From Wenyingzhuangia sp. 2_MG-2023 (GTDB lineage Bacteria > Bacteroidota > Bacteroidia > Flavobacteriales > Flavobacteriaceae): DNA of 64,000 nucleotides. The stretch is taken from contig NZ_JAUOSB010000012.1 of the NCBI RefSeq assembly GCF_030548295.1, positions 1 through 64,000 on the forward strand, in the 5' to 3' direction. Shown here in pieces: positions 8,297-17,088 of the stretch (position 1 is the first letter of the stretch; each line of letters opens with the position of its first letter). The notes below the pieces were generated by a model, which did no database searches, was not told the DNA's origin, and saw nothing but the letters and a program-made list of their open reading frames with translations. Both the position numbers and the translations under genes were made by a program.

Positions 8297-9445
8297 TTAA
8301 CGAGTGTAAACTACTTTACCTGCTTTGATGGTCTTTAATATGTTTATTTTATTATTTGTACGCTCAAAAACAATAACATCAGCAATTGCATTTTTTTCGA
8401 GTCCCATAGCTCCTTTTTCTCCTAATAATTGTTGAACTTTTATTGAAGCCATGTCTAAAGCGGTTGACAATGTTGCAATTTCTGAATTTACCAAATGATC
8501 TACACACCAACACAACGACTGAGCCGAACCTGCCAACATATTAGGATTGTCTTTTATAAATAGTTTTCCATCATCATTTAGTTCAATTTCTCCACCAATA
8601 TGACTAGAATAAGAACCTGATGGCAAACCTGCAAAACGAGTTGCGTCACTTACCAACACACATTTTTCTCCTTTTACCTTTACAAAAACACTTAAAATAG
8701 ATTTTGGCAAATGAAAACCGTCTGCAATAATTGTTGCCCATAAATCTTCTGCTGCCAACTGTTCCCATATGTAATTAGCATGACGAGGTAGTGTTGCATG
8801 CGATGCATTTCCAAGATGTGTGGAAACTCTAGCTCCAGCCAATACAGCCTCTTTTATTTGTTCTGAACTTGCAGCCGTATGTCCTATTGCCGCTATTACT
8901 CCCGAAGCAACACATTGTTTTATAAAAGCTATAGCTTCTGGCCATTCAGGAGACAACGTGATCATTTTAATCTTTCCTTTTGCTAGTTTTTGCCACTTGC
9001 AAAACAAATTCCAATCTGGAGCTTTTACATATTTTAATGGATGAGCTCCTCTTGGCCCATCTTCTAAAGACAAAAAAGGTCCTTCTAAATGAATTCCTAA
9101 AATGGTTTTATTTATATAAATATCTTTTTCACAAGCACTTACAATGGTTTCTAAAGCAGTACAAACAGCACTATCACTATTGGTAATCAACGTTGGATAA
9201 TAACTAGTTACTCCTTCTTGCCATAAATATTCCGTTATTTTTACAACATCAGACTCTTGTAATTCTTCTTCATTAAAATCGACACCTCTAAAACCATTGA
9301 TTTGCAAATCTACCAAACCTGGTGCAATTGTTTTTTCTGATTTTAATGCTGGATTTGACTCTATTTCAGCAATCAAACCGTTATCCAATGTTATTTCAAC
9401 AGGTTGCTTTGTTTTGTAATGAATTCCTTTTATTACACGCTCCAT
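8297..9445 (-). CDS. nagA: N-acetylglucosamine-6-phosphate deacetylase
   Basis: A 382-residue amidohydrolase with LVDLQINGFRGVDF near the start, metal ligand glutamate in HLEGPFLS, histidines in AIGHTAAS and STHLGNASHA and the catalytic aspartate in VSDATRFAG. It removes acetate from GlcNAc-6-phosphate, giving glucosamine-6-phosphate for NagB. The segment between the metal site and the catalytic aspartate (LPRHANYIWEQLAAEDLW) differs from the HHREPG-type loop of E. coli NagA, marking a separate subfamily that I recall as frequent in Bacteroidota. Located 9 bp after the symporter gene within the operon. A related N-acetylhexosamine-phosphate substrate cannot be excluded. Confidence 0.87.
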   Translation of the reverse strand: MERVIKGIHYKTKQPVEITLDNGLIAEIESNPALKSEKTIAPGLVDLQINGFRGVDFNEEELQESDVVKITEYLWQEGVTSYYPTLITNSDSAVCTALETIVSACEKDIYINKTILGIHLEGPFLSLEDGPRGAHPLKYVKAPDWNLFCKWQKLAKGKIKMITLSPEWPEAIAFIKQCVASGVIAAIGHTAASSEQIKEAVLAGARVSTHLGNASHATLPRHANYIWEQLAAEDLWATIIADGFHLPKSILSVFVKVKGEKCVLVSDATRFAGLPSGSYSSHIGGEIELNDDGKLFIKDNPNMLAGSAQSLCWCVDHLVNSEIATLSTALDMASIKVQQLLGEKGAMGLEKNAIADVIVFERTNNKINILKTIKAGKVVYTR

Positions 9446-9454
9446 TTCCTATTC

Positions 9455-10927
9455 TTAATTTTTCTTATCTAAATTTAAATGCAACTTTTTTACCGCCTCT
9501 GGAACTTCTTTTTTATTTAAAAATCCGAAAAGTGTAAATAATATAAATGAAATTACAATAGGAGTTCCAATTGTAATGGCTAAAGAATTTACTGGAAATA
9601 TTTTAAGTAAAATAAATGTACACAAACCACCAACTATTGATATAACAGCAGCCTTTCCATCGCTTTTTGCAAAAAAGGGCAACAATCCTAAAATCATTGG
9701 AATGGAAATAGGTCCTAACAATGCTGCAAACCATGAAATAATCAAACCAAAAACACCTCCAAAAGAACCTGCATTCAACGCTGTTACAATGGTAAGTAAC
9801 GTAAAACACAATGTGGTAATCCTTGCTAATTTTAGTAATTTATCACTTGAAAAACTTTTGATTTTTGGAAAAATATTTGGAAGTATGTCTCTACTGATAA
9901 CTGCAGATACTGTATTGGAATCCGAAGCTGTCATAGACAATGTGTTTGCAAACAGAGATGCTAAAACCAAGCCCACCAATCCTTTGGGTAAAAATTCAGT
10001 CACCATTAACCCATAAGACAAGGTTGGTTCTGATAAGTTTTCAAAAAATATAGGAGCTGCAAACATGGGGTACAACAATACCAATGGCCAAATAAAATAA
10101 AGTACAGATGATAATATAGCGGCTTTTTTAGCTGTTGCTCCCGAGGAAGAAGAAATAAATCTTGTGGCTAAATTCCACGTTCCTCCACTGTAACTAAAAA
10201 AGTTGATAATCAGCATGACCAAAGCAAAAAGTAACGTATACGGATCGTTAAAAAAACTAGAATTTTCTTCTGGCAAACGATCCCACATAGTAATGATTCC
10301 TTCTACACCATCGTCTAATTTTAAAACAATCATTACAAACATGATCACTCCTGCAAGTAACTGAACGATGAACTGCCCAAAATCATTCCAAACATCTGCC
10401 CACAAACCACCAATGGTGATGTAAATTAAAGACACAAACCCCACCAATAAAATTCCAAAAGTGATAGAAGTACCACTAAAAACATTTAACAACATGGCTA
10501 TAGCTGCCAATTTTCCTCCTGTATCAAAAACTTTTATAATAGCTCCCGCCCAAGCAATCAGTTGCTGCGTTGTTAGGTTGTACCTAAGTAACAGATATTC
10601 CGTAGGAGACTGAATTCCTGCATATATTCTTAATTTAGACCATCTTGGTGCAATGTGAAAAGCAGCAATCAGCGTGGCAATTCCCACGGTAAAAGCCCAC
10701 CAAACATACAACGTAAAACCATGCGTATAGGCAATACCTGCATAAGCTACAAAAACAGCTCCACTATACCCAGATACGTGGTGTGAAATTCCAGACAACC
10801 ACCAAGGTAATTTTCCTCCTGCTGTGTAAAAATCTGCTGAATTTTTTACTCGGAACGATGCCCACAATCCAATAGCTAAAAGCATTAAAAAGTACAAGGA
10901 TAAAACAACCCAATCTAATAATTCCAT
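9455..10927 (-). CDS. sodium/solute symporter (SSS family), probable GlcNAc or related sugar transporter
   Basis: A 490-residue integral membrane protein with about 13-14 hydrophobic segments and the SSS features FRVKNSADFYTAGGKLPWW near the N-terminus, GISHHVSGYSGAVFVAYAG and LRYNLTTQQL. SSS transporters move sugars, amino acids or vitamins into the cytoplasm with sodium, sharing the LeuT fold. Placement between a GH20-like gene and nagA points to GlcNAc or a GlcNAc-containing sugar as substrate (inference). No phosphotransferase system is visible, so a separate kinase is needed to make the 6-phosphate that NagA uses. None is in the operon, and the ROK kinase near 2.6 kb is one candidate. 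Confidence 0.88.
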   Translation of the reverse strand: MELLDWVVLSLYFLMLLAIGLWASFRVKNSADFYTAGGKLPWWLSGISHHVSGYSGAVFVAYAGIAYTHGFTLYVWWAFTVGIATLIAAFHIAPRWSKLRIYAGIQSPTEYLLLRYNLTTQQLIAWAGAIIKVFDTGGKLAAIAMLLNVFSGTSITFGILLVGFVSLIYITIGGLWADVWNDFGQFIVQLLAGVIMFVMIVLKLDDGVEGIITMWDRLPEENSSFFNDPYTLLFALVMLIINFFSYSGGTWNLATRFISSSSGATAKKAAILSSVLYFIWPLVLLYPMFAAPIFFENLSEPTLSYGLMVTEFLPKGLVGLVLASLFANTLSMTASDSNTVSAVISRDILPNIFPKIKSFSSDKLLKLARITTLCFTLLTIVTALNAGSFGGVFGLIISWFAALLGPISIPMILGLLPFFAKSDGKAAVISIVGGLCTFILLKIFPVNSLAITIGTPIVISFILFTLFGFLNKKEVPEAVKKLHLNLDKKN

Positions 10928-10993
10928 ATATTCTGTGTTTAGTTTTTGATGTTGTACAGGTCTAGTACGTATTGACTTAAAATTATTAAATAA

Positions 10994-12556
10994 TTACTTC
11001 AGTTTTGCCAAGCGATTGTATAGAACCGTGATCGGTTCAATTCTCAATTCGTTTTGTTCTTTCAACTCAGAATCATAAATAAAATCTTCGTTTAAGTCAT
11101 AAAATCTTTTGCCTAATTCTTTTCCTTCTTTTAAAATTTGATCTAATTTTTTCAACAACTCTGGAGTTTGATCCACAGAAAAATCTGTTGAGTTGTACTC
11201 AGAATTCACCTCTTTAAAATCTAAATAGTGCATTCTTAAATCTGCCATCAACTTAAAATGTGCAAATTCTTCCTTGTTTTGTTTAGGTTTTATCTTGTTA
11301 AGTTGATTCCTAACTAGTGCAAAATTAGCTTTCATTTCCGCTATATTTTTGCTTTTTGTAGGTTTTCCATTTACGATTAGCTCTGGAGAAGCGTATAGAA
11401 ACGCTAACAATTGTTGAGCATTTACATCGTTTAGTCCAAAGTGATTTTTTCCATAATCTAAAATAAATTTTTCAGGATGAATAGGTTCCTTCGTTTTTAG
11501 AGCTTGGGCATAACTAGCAATGGAAATTCTGAAAGCGGAAAGCGGATACGTATTTCTTAATTGTACCATATCAACCACATCATAATTCACATCCCAATTA
11601 AAACCGTACACTCCACTTGTAGACCAAGAAGTCATAATCATTCCTTCGTAACCCGCTGTTCTTGAGTAAGGAATAAAATCTTTCTGATTTTTAAAATGAG
11701 TTTTCCAATCCGTTACATACCAATTGTCTGGGTGACTTCTTATTGCTGGAGCTCCCCAAAAGGTAAATCCTAATTCTTGCAATCCTGGAACATCTCCAAA
11801 ATGATTGATTCTCCAACCGTAATTCCAATCTACAAAAATGGTTTCTTTGGGTAATTCTTTTGCTGCTTCTGGATGTTTTAAAATAATATCTGCCCACATC
11901 ACAGGTTTTTTACCAAGGCTTACAACAATATCTGCCATCATTGTCATGTAATCCACAAACAATTTTGATTTTCCTTCTTCTTCCACCTTTTTAGCACATA
12001 AAGGACAATGACCTAACAAACGAGTTTCATCACCTCCAATATGAATGTAATCGGAATTGTGCATTTGAGCCATATCTGAAAACAATTCTGTAAACAACTT
12101 TTTACTCTCTTCTGTTTTCATAGGACAGAGTTGAGAAATGTCTTTTCGATCTTCCTTTAAATTACTATATCTAGGGTTTCTAAGAATGTATTCTACATGT
12201 CCTAAACTTTGTTGCAATGGGATTACTTTGATTCCCAAACCATCACAATACGCAACAAAATCTTGTATTTCCCCACGAGTGTAAGACAATTCATTTGCGA
12301 TAGTCGCATGTTTCTCAAAAGGATATGTAGCTTCATATTCCATAACAAGTGTGTTCATTCCAAATTCAGAAAGTTCTTTGACAAACTTTTTAAGAGCTTT
12401 GGGAGTCATCACTTGTATACGTAAATCCAAATGAAAACCTTTTACCTTAAAATCTTTTGATGTAGCATTTACAGGAACTTGAGCGTTTAGAGAAAAAGGT
12501 TGAACAATGCTAAGACTCAAAATTAGTAAAAGACTAAAAAAATAATTACATCTCAT
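10994..12556 (-). CDS. GH20-type beta-N-acetylhexosaminidase-like protein, exported, single catalytic domain
   Basis: A 520-residue protein with a signal peptide cleaved after LNAQ. The barrel starts almost at once (GFHLDLRIQVM, residues 40-50), so the N-terminal alpha/beta domain of ordinary GH20 enzymes is missing. The catalytic pair is conserved in YIHIGGDETRLLGHCPLC (D176-E177), the neighbouring cysteines suggesting a local metal or disulphide. An alpha-helical C-terminal region of about 150 residues follows the barrel. This layout differs from the second GH20 in the same operon, so the two probably act on different linkages or chain positions. The hydrolase activity itself is inferred from the D-E motif. 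Confidence 0.82.
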   Translation of the reverse strand: MRCNYFFSLLLILSLSIVQPFSLNAQVPVNATSKDFKVKGFHLDLRIQVMTPKALKKFVKELSEFGMNTLVMEYEATYPFEKHATIANELSYTRGEIQDFVAYCDGLGIKVIPLQQSLGHVEYILRNPRYSNLKEDRKDISQLCPMKTEESKKLFTELFSDMAQMHNSDYIHIGGDETRLLGHCPLCAKKVEEEGKSKLFVDYMTMMADIVVSLGKKPVMWADIILKHPEAAKELPKETIFVDWNYGWRINHFGDVPGLQELGFTFWGAPAIRSHPDNWYVTDWKTHFKNQKDFIPYSRTAGYEGMIMTSWSTSGVYGFNWDVNYDVVDMVQLRNTYPLSAFRISIASYAQALKTKEPIHPEKFILDYGKNHFGLNDVNAQQLLAFLYASPELIVNGKPTKSKNIAEMKANFALVRNQLNKIKPKQNKEEFAHFKLMADLRMHYLDFKEVNSEYNSTDFSVDQTPELLKKLDQILKEGKELGKRFYDLNEDFIYDSELKEQNELRIEPITVLYNRLAKLK

Positions 12557-12566
12557 GGGGTTCTTT

Positions 12567-13343
12567 TTATTTATTTAAAACATCAATTTGAACATTTTCC
12601 ACACAACTATAAGCTTCTTCATCAAAGTAGTAGCTACAGTTCTCGTGTGTTCTAAGAATTGTTGCTGGGCAAGAAGTTGAAATAGGTTCTTGCAAAGTAT
12701 CTCTAACCGCATTGCTTTTGTTTACACCAAGCACTACACAAAACAAATAATCACCACTTAAAAGTGTTGGAATTGTTAAAGTTAATGCTTTTTTAGGCAC
12801 ATCATCAACCGTTGCAAAACAACCATCATTTACCTGTTGTACACGGCATTCATCATCTAGCTCTACCACTTTTATGGTTTTAGCATCGTTGAAATCTGCC
12901 ACAGGAGGATCGTTAAAAGCAATATGCCCGTTCTCACCAATACCCAAACACACAATATCTATAGATTCTTTATCTATCAAGTTAGCATATCTTTCTAGTT
13001 CTTTGTCTACAGAATCCATCGGGTTGATGGTGTTTTTTTCTTTGACTTGAACTTTAGAAAAAAGATGCTTCTCAAGATATTCTGCAAATAATTGAGGAGC
13101 TTTTTGGGGCAAACCTAAATATTCGTCCATATTAAAAGCTACAATTTTATGCCACTGAATTTGAGTTGATTTTGATAGATACTCTAACATCGTATCTTGA
13201 GAAGGAGCAGCAGCAAAAACAATGCGTATCTTTTCTCGATACTCTTGCAATTTAACAATACGGGATTCTATTGCCATACCTGCAGCTCTACCGACTTGTT
13301 CTGGGGTAGAAAAAACATGAACATCCTTTTTTAAATCTATCAT
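12567..13343 (-). CDS. nagB: glucosamine-6-phosphate deaminase
   Basis: A 258-residue sugar-phosphate isomerase-like protein with FNMDEYLGL (D73, E74) and the active-site loop GIGENGHIAFNDPP (H140). NagB converts glucosamine-6-phosphate to fructose-6-phosphate and ammonia, the step that links GlcNAc use to glycolysis. It is the first gene of the nagB / GH20-like / symporter / nagA / GH20 / cutC operon, with 9-66 bp gaps between members. No clear promoter or operator was recognised in the 110 bp separating it from the GH16 gene upstream, so read-through from the susC promoter at 20.2 kb remains possible. Confidence 0.92.
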   Translation of the reverse strand: MIDLKKDVHVFSTPEQVGRAAGMAIESRIVKLQEYREKIRIVFAAAPSQDTMLEYLSKSTQIQWHKIVAFNMDEYLGLPQKAPQLFAEYLEKHLFSKVQVKEKNTINPMDSVDKELERYANLIDKESIDIVCLGIGENGHIAFNDPPVADFNDAKTIKVVELDDECRVQQVNDGCFATVDDVPKKALTLTIPTLLSGDYLFCVVLGVNKSNAVRDTLQEPISTSCPATILRTHENCSYYFDEEAYSCVENVQIDVLNK

Positions 13344-13424
13344 ATATATTTTTTATTTTTTACAGTATTAACAAAAGCATTTGCCTTTTTAAAGGTTAAG
13401 CTATCAGCATAATTTGTTATAAAC

Positions 13425-13456
13425 TAACACACGTAATTAGTTGTGTTTGTGTGTTA
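13425..13456 (-). terminator. weak hairpin at the 3' end of the GH16 gene
   Basis: TAACACAC (13425-13432) pairs with GTGTGTTA (13449-13456); the latter contains the GH16 stop codon. The stem is 8 bp and no U-tract follows on the minus strand, so termination would be leaky at best. Confidence 0.35.
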
Positions 13457-14230
13457 AAAAATATCAACATGGTCTATAATCATTTCTGCTTCTTTGTTAT
13501 CTGTAGGCTTTACTCCTCTAAAAAGCCATAGGTTTATTTTTAATCTTTCGTCATTATCCGGAGGAATGCTAACACCTGTGTATGTCCAAGTACTAATCAC
13601 ATCTTTGGTTTCTGGGGTGAGGGTATGTCCGCGATAACTTCCGAACTCAATACGATCAGATTTCCAATCAAAGAAATGCGTAGACAATTCAGATTCTAAA
13701 TCTAAATTGTAACGAGTCTTGTTTCCTGCTAAATAAGAAGGTTGAATTGCAAATTGAGAGTCTTGATTTTCTGAATCAGACCACTTAGAAAACTCAATAT
13801 CAATTTCTTCCTCGTCATTTTTATAGGTAAACAAACCTCCTACCACATTTTCATCCAATTGATCTACTCTGCTCGCAACATAAAAAACATACTTATCAAA
13901 TCCGTACGAGTTGCGAAGTGTTACCCCTGAACAATACCATATACCTCCTATTTCTACAATTTTAAGATGCAAACGACCATCTTCATCCACCCATACATTT
14001 TCTTCAGAATCTGAGAAATAATTAGGTCCAGGACCTGCTGTACTTTCCTCATTAGTTCTTACCACCCACTCGTATCCTGAAAATTCAATTACTCGTGTTG
14101 TATTTACCACAGGCTCTTCCACCTGGTCTTGTGACTGACAAGCCCCTAAAACCAGTAACAAAGATATCTGAATGCATTTTTTAGAAAATTGCATGAATGC
14201 TGGATAAATGTTCGTTTTTTTCTTAATCAT
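13454..14230 (-). CDS. GH16-family glycoside hydrolase, surface lipoprotein
   Basis: A 258-residue protein with a lipoprotein signal (LLVLGAC, Cys31). A start at the internal Met13 (14194) gives a cleaner signal peptide and may be the real one. The GH16 catalytic motif is seen as EEIDIEF, with E142 as nucleophile, D144 and E146 as acid/base. Earlier landmarks are GPGPNYFS, NVWVDEDGRLHLKI and IWYCSGV. GH16 enzymes cut beta-1,3/1,4-glucans, agar, porphyran or carrageenan; the substrate here is not decidable. It is the last gene of a SusC-SusD-FAS1-GH16 operon and lies 5 bp after its neighbour, so it would act on the glycan bound by those surface proteins. Confidence 0.82.
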   Translation of the reverse strand: MIKKKTNIYPAFMQFSKKCIQISLLLVLGACQSQDQVEEPVVNTTRVIEFSGYEWVVRTNEESTAGPGPNYFSDSEENVWVDEDGRLHLKIVEIGGIWYCSGVTLRNSYGFDKYVFYVASRVDQLDENVVGGLFTYKNDEEEIDIEFSKWSDSENQDSQFAIQPSYLAGNKTRYNLDLESELSTHFFDWKSDRIEFGSYRGHTLTPETKDVISTWTYTGVSIPPDNDERLKINLWLFRGVKPTDNKEAEMIIDHVDIF

Positions 14231-14235
14231 AATTG

Positions 14236-15684
14236 TTATTGAATTGTTATCTGTGTTTCAAAAGCATCTAAAGAAGAACCTGCTCTATCTCTTGCCGAAA
14301 CTGATATTGTGTCTTCTGAACCCGTACCATCATTTATGTACAAAAGATTCATCACATCAACATCTTGTTGCGTAAACTTATCTCCAACTTTTAAAATATC
14401 AGCACCTCTTACCAACCATCCATGTGTTGGTTCTGCTACAACACTGTAAATAATATCTGCAGAAGCAGCTCCTGAAACCTCTAATACTTCTTTATTAAAA
14501 GCATATGCTCCACCATTTTCTACAATAAATCCTGTATTGGTTTGCAATTCTAAAACATTATCTCCAGAAGCAATTATTGCAATTAACATAGGAGGATTGA
14601 AATCTGTGTTTTCTTTAGATCCAAATTCATCAGTTTCATTACTTCCAGCCTCACCATCAAGCATAAAAGAAACACGTTGTTTTTTATCTAGTGAATTGTA
14701 ATAATCTGTAACATCATAATTAAATGTGCTAACCTTTGTTGTGGTTAGACTTGCAATAGGATCGTTATCGGGGAAAGTTGCATTGTTAAATGTCAAGCCC
14801 ATTTCTGTCCACAAAGTATCTTTTACTTCATAAAGGTCTAAGGCAACTCCTTTAGCATGTGTAAACTTAACTGCCAATTCAAATTTTAAGTCGGTAATTA
14901 CACCTTCTTCATCAAACTCATTCAAATCAAACATTAAAAAAGCTTTTCTATCATAAGTTCCATTATCTGTAACATTTTTAACTTTCAGTAATGCATCTGC
15001 ACCATAATTTCTTCCTGATGCGGAACCACCATTAACAAAAGTATCGTACAATGGGAAAATAGTATCTGTTTTTACTGATGGATCTGGTACACTTAAATCT
15101 CCTGCAGCTGAAAAATATACAATAGAAGATACTACGTGTATAATTCCGTTTGTTGGCTCTAAATTAGAAGTTACAATCGTCCACTGTTTATTAGTTTCTT
15201 GATTGACAAGTCCCTCATAATTTGAATTGTGAGACAAATACATGGTTTGTCCATTTTCGGTTGCATAAGGTAAAGGCAGATTGCTCTCTGCTAAATCTGG
15301 ATCTGTAAAAGTGACCAAATCATTTACAATATGATATTTCATTGCATTTTTTAAAATTGGCAAAGGCACATCTCCTAAACTACTGTAAGAATTGTTACTC
15401 AGATATTCTGAAAAAGCTGCATTTGTAGGTGCTATAAAAGTTTTAGATTCAGCCTCATAAACCGATTGAAGGTCTACCAACTTTATTGCTTCTTCAAACA
15501 TCATTAATGAATCGTGACTCTGGATATACTCCCAGGCACTCATGTTCACTTTTTCACTGTACTCAGATTTGCTGTATTCAAAATTTTCTTGAATTTCACA
15601 ACTATAAAAGGCACCAATCAATAGGGCTGAGCATATAATTTTCCCCCAAGGTGCTGTGATTTTATTATTTTTCATCCTATTCAT
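14236..15684 (-). CDS. surface lipoprotein: FAS1 domain + CBM96-like (DNRLRE) domain + cadherin/CSPG-like domain
   Basis: A 482-residue lipoprotein (LIGAFYSC, Cys29). Three domains can be told apart. Residues about 48-192 form a fasciclin (FAS1) domain with TFIAPTNAAFSEYL and the ending NGIIHVVSSIVYF. Residues about 207-371 resemble the CBM96/DNRLRE family, with the start DTFVNGGSASGRNYGADALLKVK and the RKAFLMFDL strand. Residues about 382-482 resemble a CSPG/cadherin-3 repeat (PTHGWLVRGADILKVGDKFTQQDVDVMNLLYIND). No catalytic motif is seen, so it is probably a glycan- or matrix-binding partner of SusD on the cell surface. It sits between susD and the GH16 gene. I do not recall this exact three-domain combination as described. 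Confidence 0.75.
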   Translation of the reverse strand: MNRMKNNKITAPWGKIICSALLIGAFYSCEIQENFEYSKSEYSEKVNMSAWEYIQSHDSLMMFEEAIKLVDLQSVYEAESKTFIAPTNAAFSEYLSNNSYSSLGDVPLPILKNAMKYHIVNDLVTFTDPDLAESNLPLPYATENGQTMYLSHNSNYEGLVNQETNKQWTIVTSNLEPTNGIIHVVSSIVYFSAAGDLSVPDPSVKTDTIFPLYDTFVNGGSASGRNYGADALLKVKNVTDNGTYDRKAFLMFDLNEFDEEGVITDLKFELAVKFTHAKGVALDLYEVKDTLWTEMGLTFNNATFPDNDPIASLTTTKVSTFNYDVTDYYNSLDKKQRVSFMLDGEAGSNETDEFGSKENTDFNPPMLIAIIASGDNVLELQTNTGFIVENGGAYAFNKEVLEVSGAASADIIYSVVAEPTHGWLVRGADILKVGDKFTQQDVDVMNLLYINDGTGSEDTISVSARDRAGSSLDAFETQITIQ

Positions 15685-15714
15685 TTTTTAAATTAAAATC
15701 AGGCATAGCCCTTA

Positions 15715-17088
15715 TTATTGATAAAAGGAATTTTGTTCTAACGATGGATTTCTATTCAAAGCATCTTCGTAAATTGGCCATACTAAATTAGCGTCTTCAC
15801 TCAACCCATTGATAGGATTCATCACCTCTATAGCTTTTCCATTTCTTACCAAATCAAACCAACGATGTCCTTCAAAAGAAAGCTCTATAGAACGTTCGTG
15901 TAAAATAGCCGAAGCTACATCTCCATACATTGTAATAGCTGTTGCCTCATCAAGATTAGGTAAACCTGCTCTGGTACGTATTACATTTAACAAAGTCAAC
16001 GCTTCCTCTGTTTCTCCTAAATTGCTATGAGCTTCTGCTTTTAGTAAAATGATGTCTGCCAAACGCACCAACACAATATTGTTTTCAGATGGATCTGCGC
16101 TTTCATCATTAAATCCTTGTCCAAAAAACTTCCATATTTTGCGAGGTTCTTCTACTGTGGTGTCATAGATCAAATCTTTTCTTAAATCATCGTCTTCAAA
16201 AGAGTTTCTAAAATCTTCGCTTGGAAAATAATCACTATCCGACCCTAAAGCATACAACACACGAAGTGAATTTGTTTGAGTAGCATTGTAACCTACTTCA
16301 AAAATGCTTTCGTTAGAATATCCTGATGTAAATATTGAAGACCAATCACTAATTGCCACTAAAGAATACGAGCTATTGTCCATTACCTTTTCTGCAGATT
16401 CAATAGCGTTTGCATATTGTTTTCTCCACATATAAACTTGAGTCAACAATGCGTTTGCACTACCTTGAGTCATTAAAATTCGATCTCTTTCTCCTCCGTA
16501 ATAATCTTCACAATTTTCTGAAGCAAAAATCAAGTCTTCTACTATTTGATCTAACACCAATTCTTGATCTGTTCTAGCAATAAAAATATCTTGCTCAACA
16601 CTTTCATACGGCTCAGTAATCAAAGGAACATCTCCCCAAACGCGAACTGCATAAAAATAACACAAAGCTCTTAAAGCTCTAGATTGACCAATTAATTTCA
16701 AACCAAACTCACTACTAGTAACTTCTGGAATGTATTTAATAGCATAATTTGCACGGCTAATTGTGGTGTACAAATTGTTCCAACTTGCAGAATTAATGGT
16801 TTTACTCAATGTATTTTGCTGCAAAACCAATGGATCTCCTGAATGATTTGTATTTACTGCATCCGCTCTTCCTTCTCCCCAATAAGCAAAGTTGGTACGA
16901 AAAGCAGATTGAGCGGCTTCGTAAACTCCGTATACTCCAGCTTGAGCATCGCTTGTTGTTTGGTAAAACCCTTGAGCAGAAAAACTACTGACCGGATTTT
17001 TATCTAGTATGTCCTCTGAGCATGAAAATGCACTAAACAGGACTATTGTTAAAATAAGTTTTTTCATGTTTTTCGTTTTTTTCATCAT
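15715..17088 (-). CDS. SusD/RagB-family surface glycan-binding lipoprotein
   Basis: A 457-residue lipoprotein (AFSC lipobox near residue 23). The start region EDILDKNPVSSFSAQGFYQTTSDAQAGVYGVYEA and the C-terminal IRTRAGLPNLDEATA and ERSIELSFEGHRWFDLVRNGKA are standard SusD/RagB features. The helical TPR core binds the ligand and closes as a lid on the SusC barrel. Its ATG overlaps the susC stop by one base (TAATG), so the pair is translationally coupled. The ligand is unknown, but the GH16 enzyme downstream suggests a beta-glucan or a galactan. Confidence 0.92.
   Translation of the reverse strand: MMKKTKNMKKLILTIVLFSAFSCSEDILDKNPVSSFSAQGFYQTTSDAQAGVYGVYEAAQSAFRTNFAYWGEGRADAVNTNHSGDPLVLQQNTLSKTINSASWNNLYTTISRANYAIKYIPEVTSSEFGLKLIGQSRALRALCYFYAVRVWGDVPLITEPYESVEQDIFIARTDQELVLDQIVEDLIFASENCEDYYGGERDRILMTQGSANALLTQVYMWRKQYANAIESAEKVMDNSSYSLVAISDWSSIFTSGYSNESIFEVGYNATQTNSLRVLYALGSDSDYFPSEDFRNSFEDDDLRKDLIYDTTVEEPRKIWKFFGQGFNDESADPSENNIVLVRLADIILLKAEAHSNLGETEEALTLLNVIRTRAGLPNLDEATAITMYGDVASAILHERSIELSFEGHRWFDLVRNGKAIEVMNPINGLSEDANLVWPIYEDALNRNPSLEQNSFYQ

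Noticed and set aside
9576-10016. 146-codon plus-strand frame within the symporter gene
   Set aside because: It lies antisense to a membrane protein whose transmembrane pattern is unbroken; the apparent frame is a complement effect of the hydrophobic codons.
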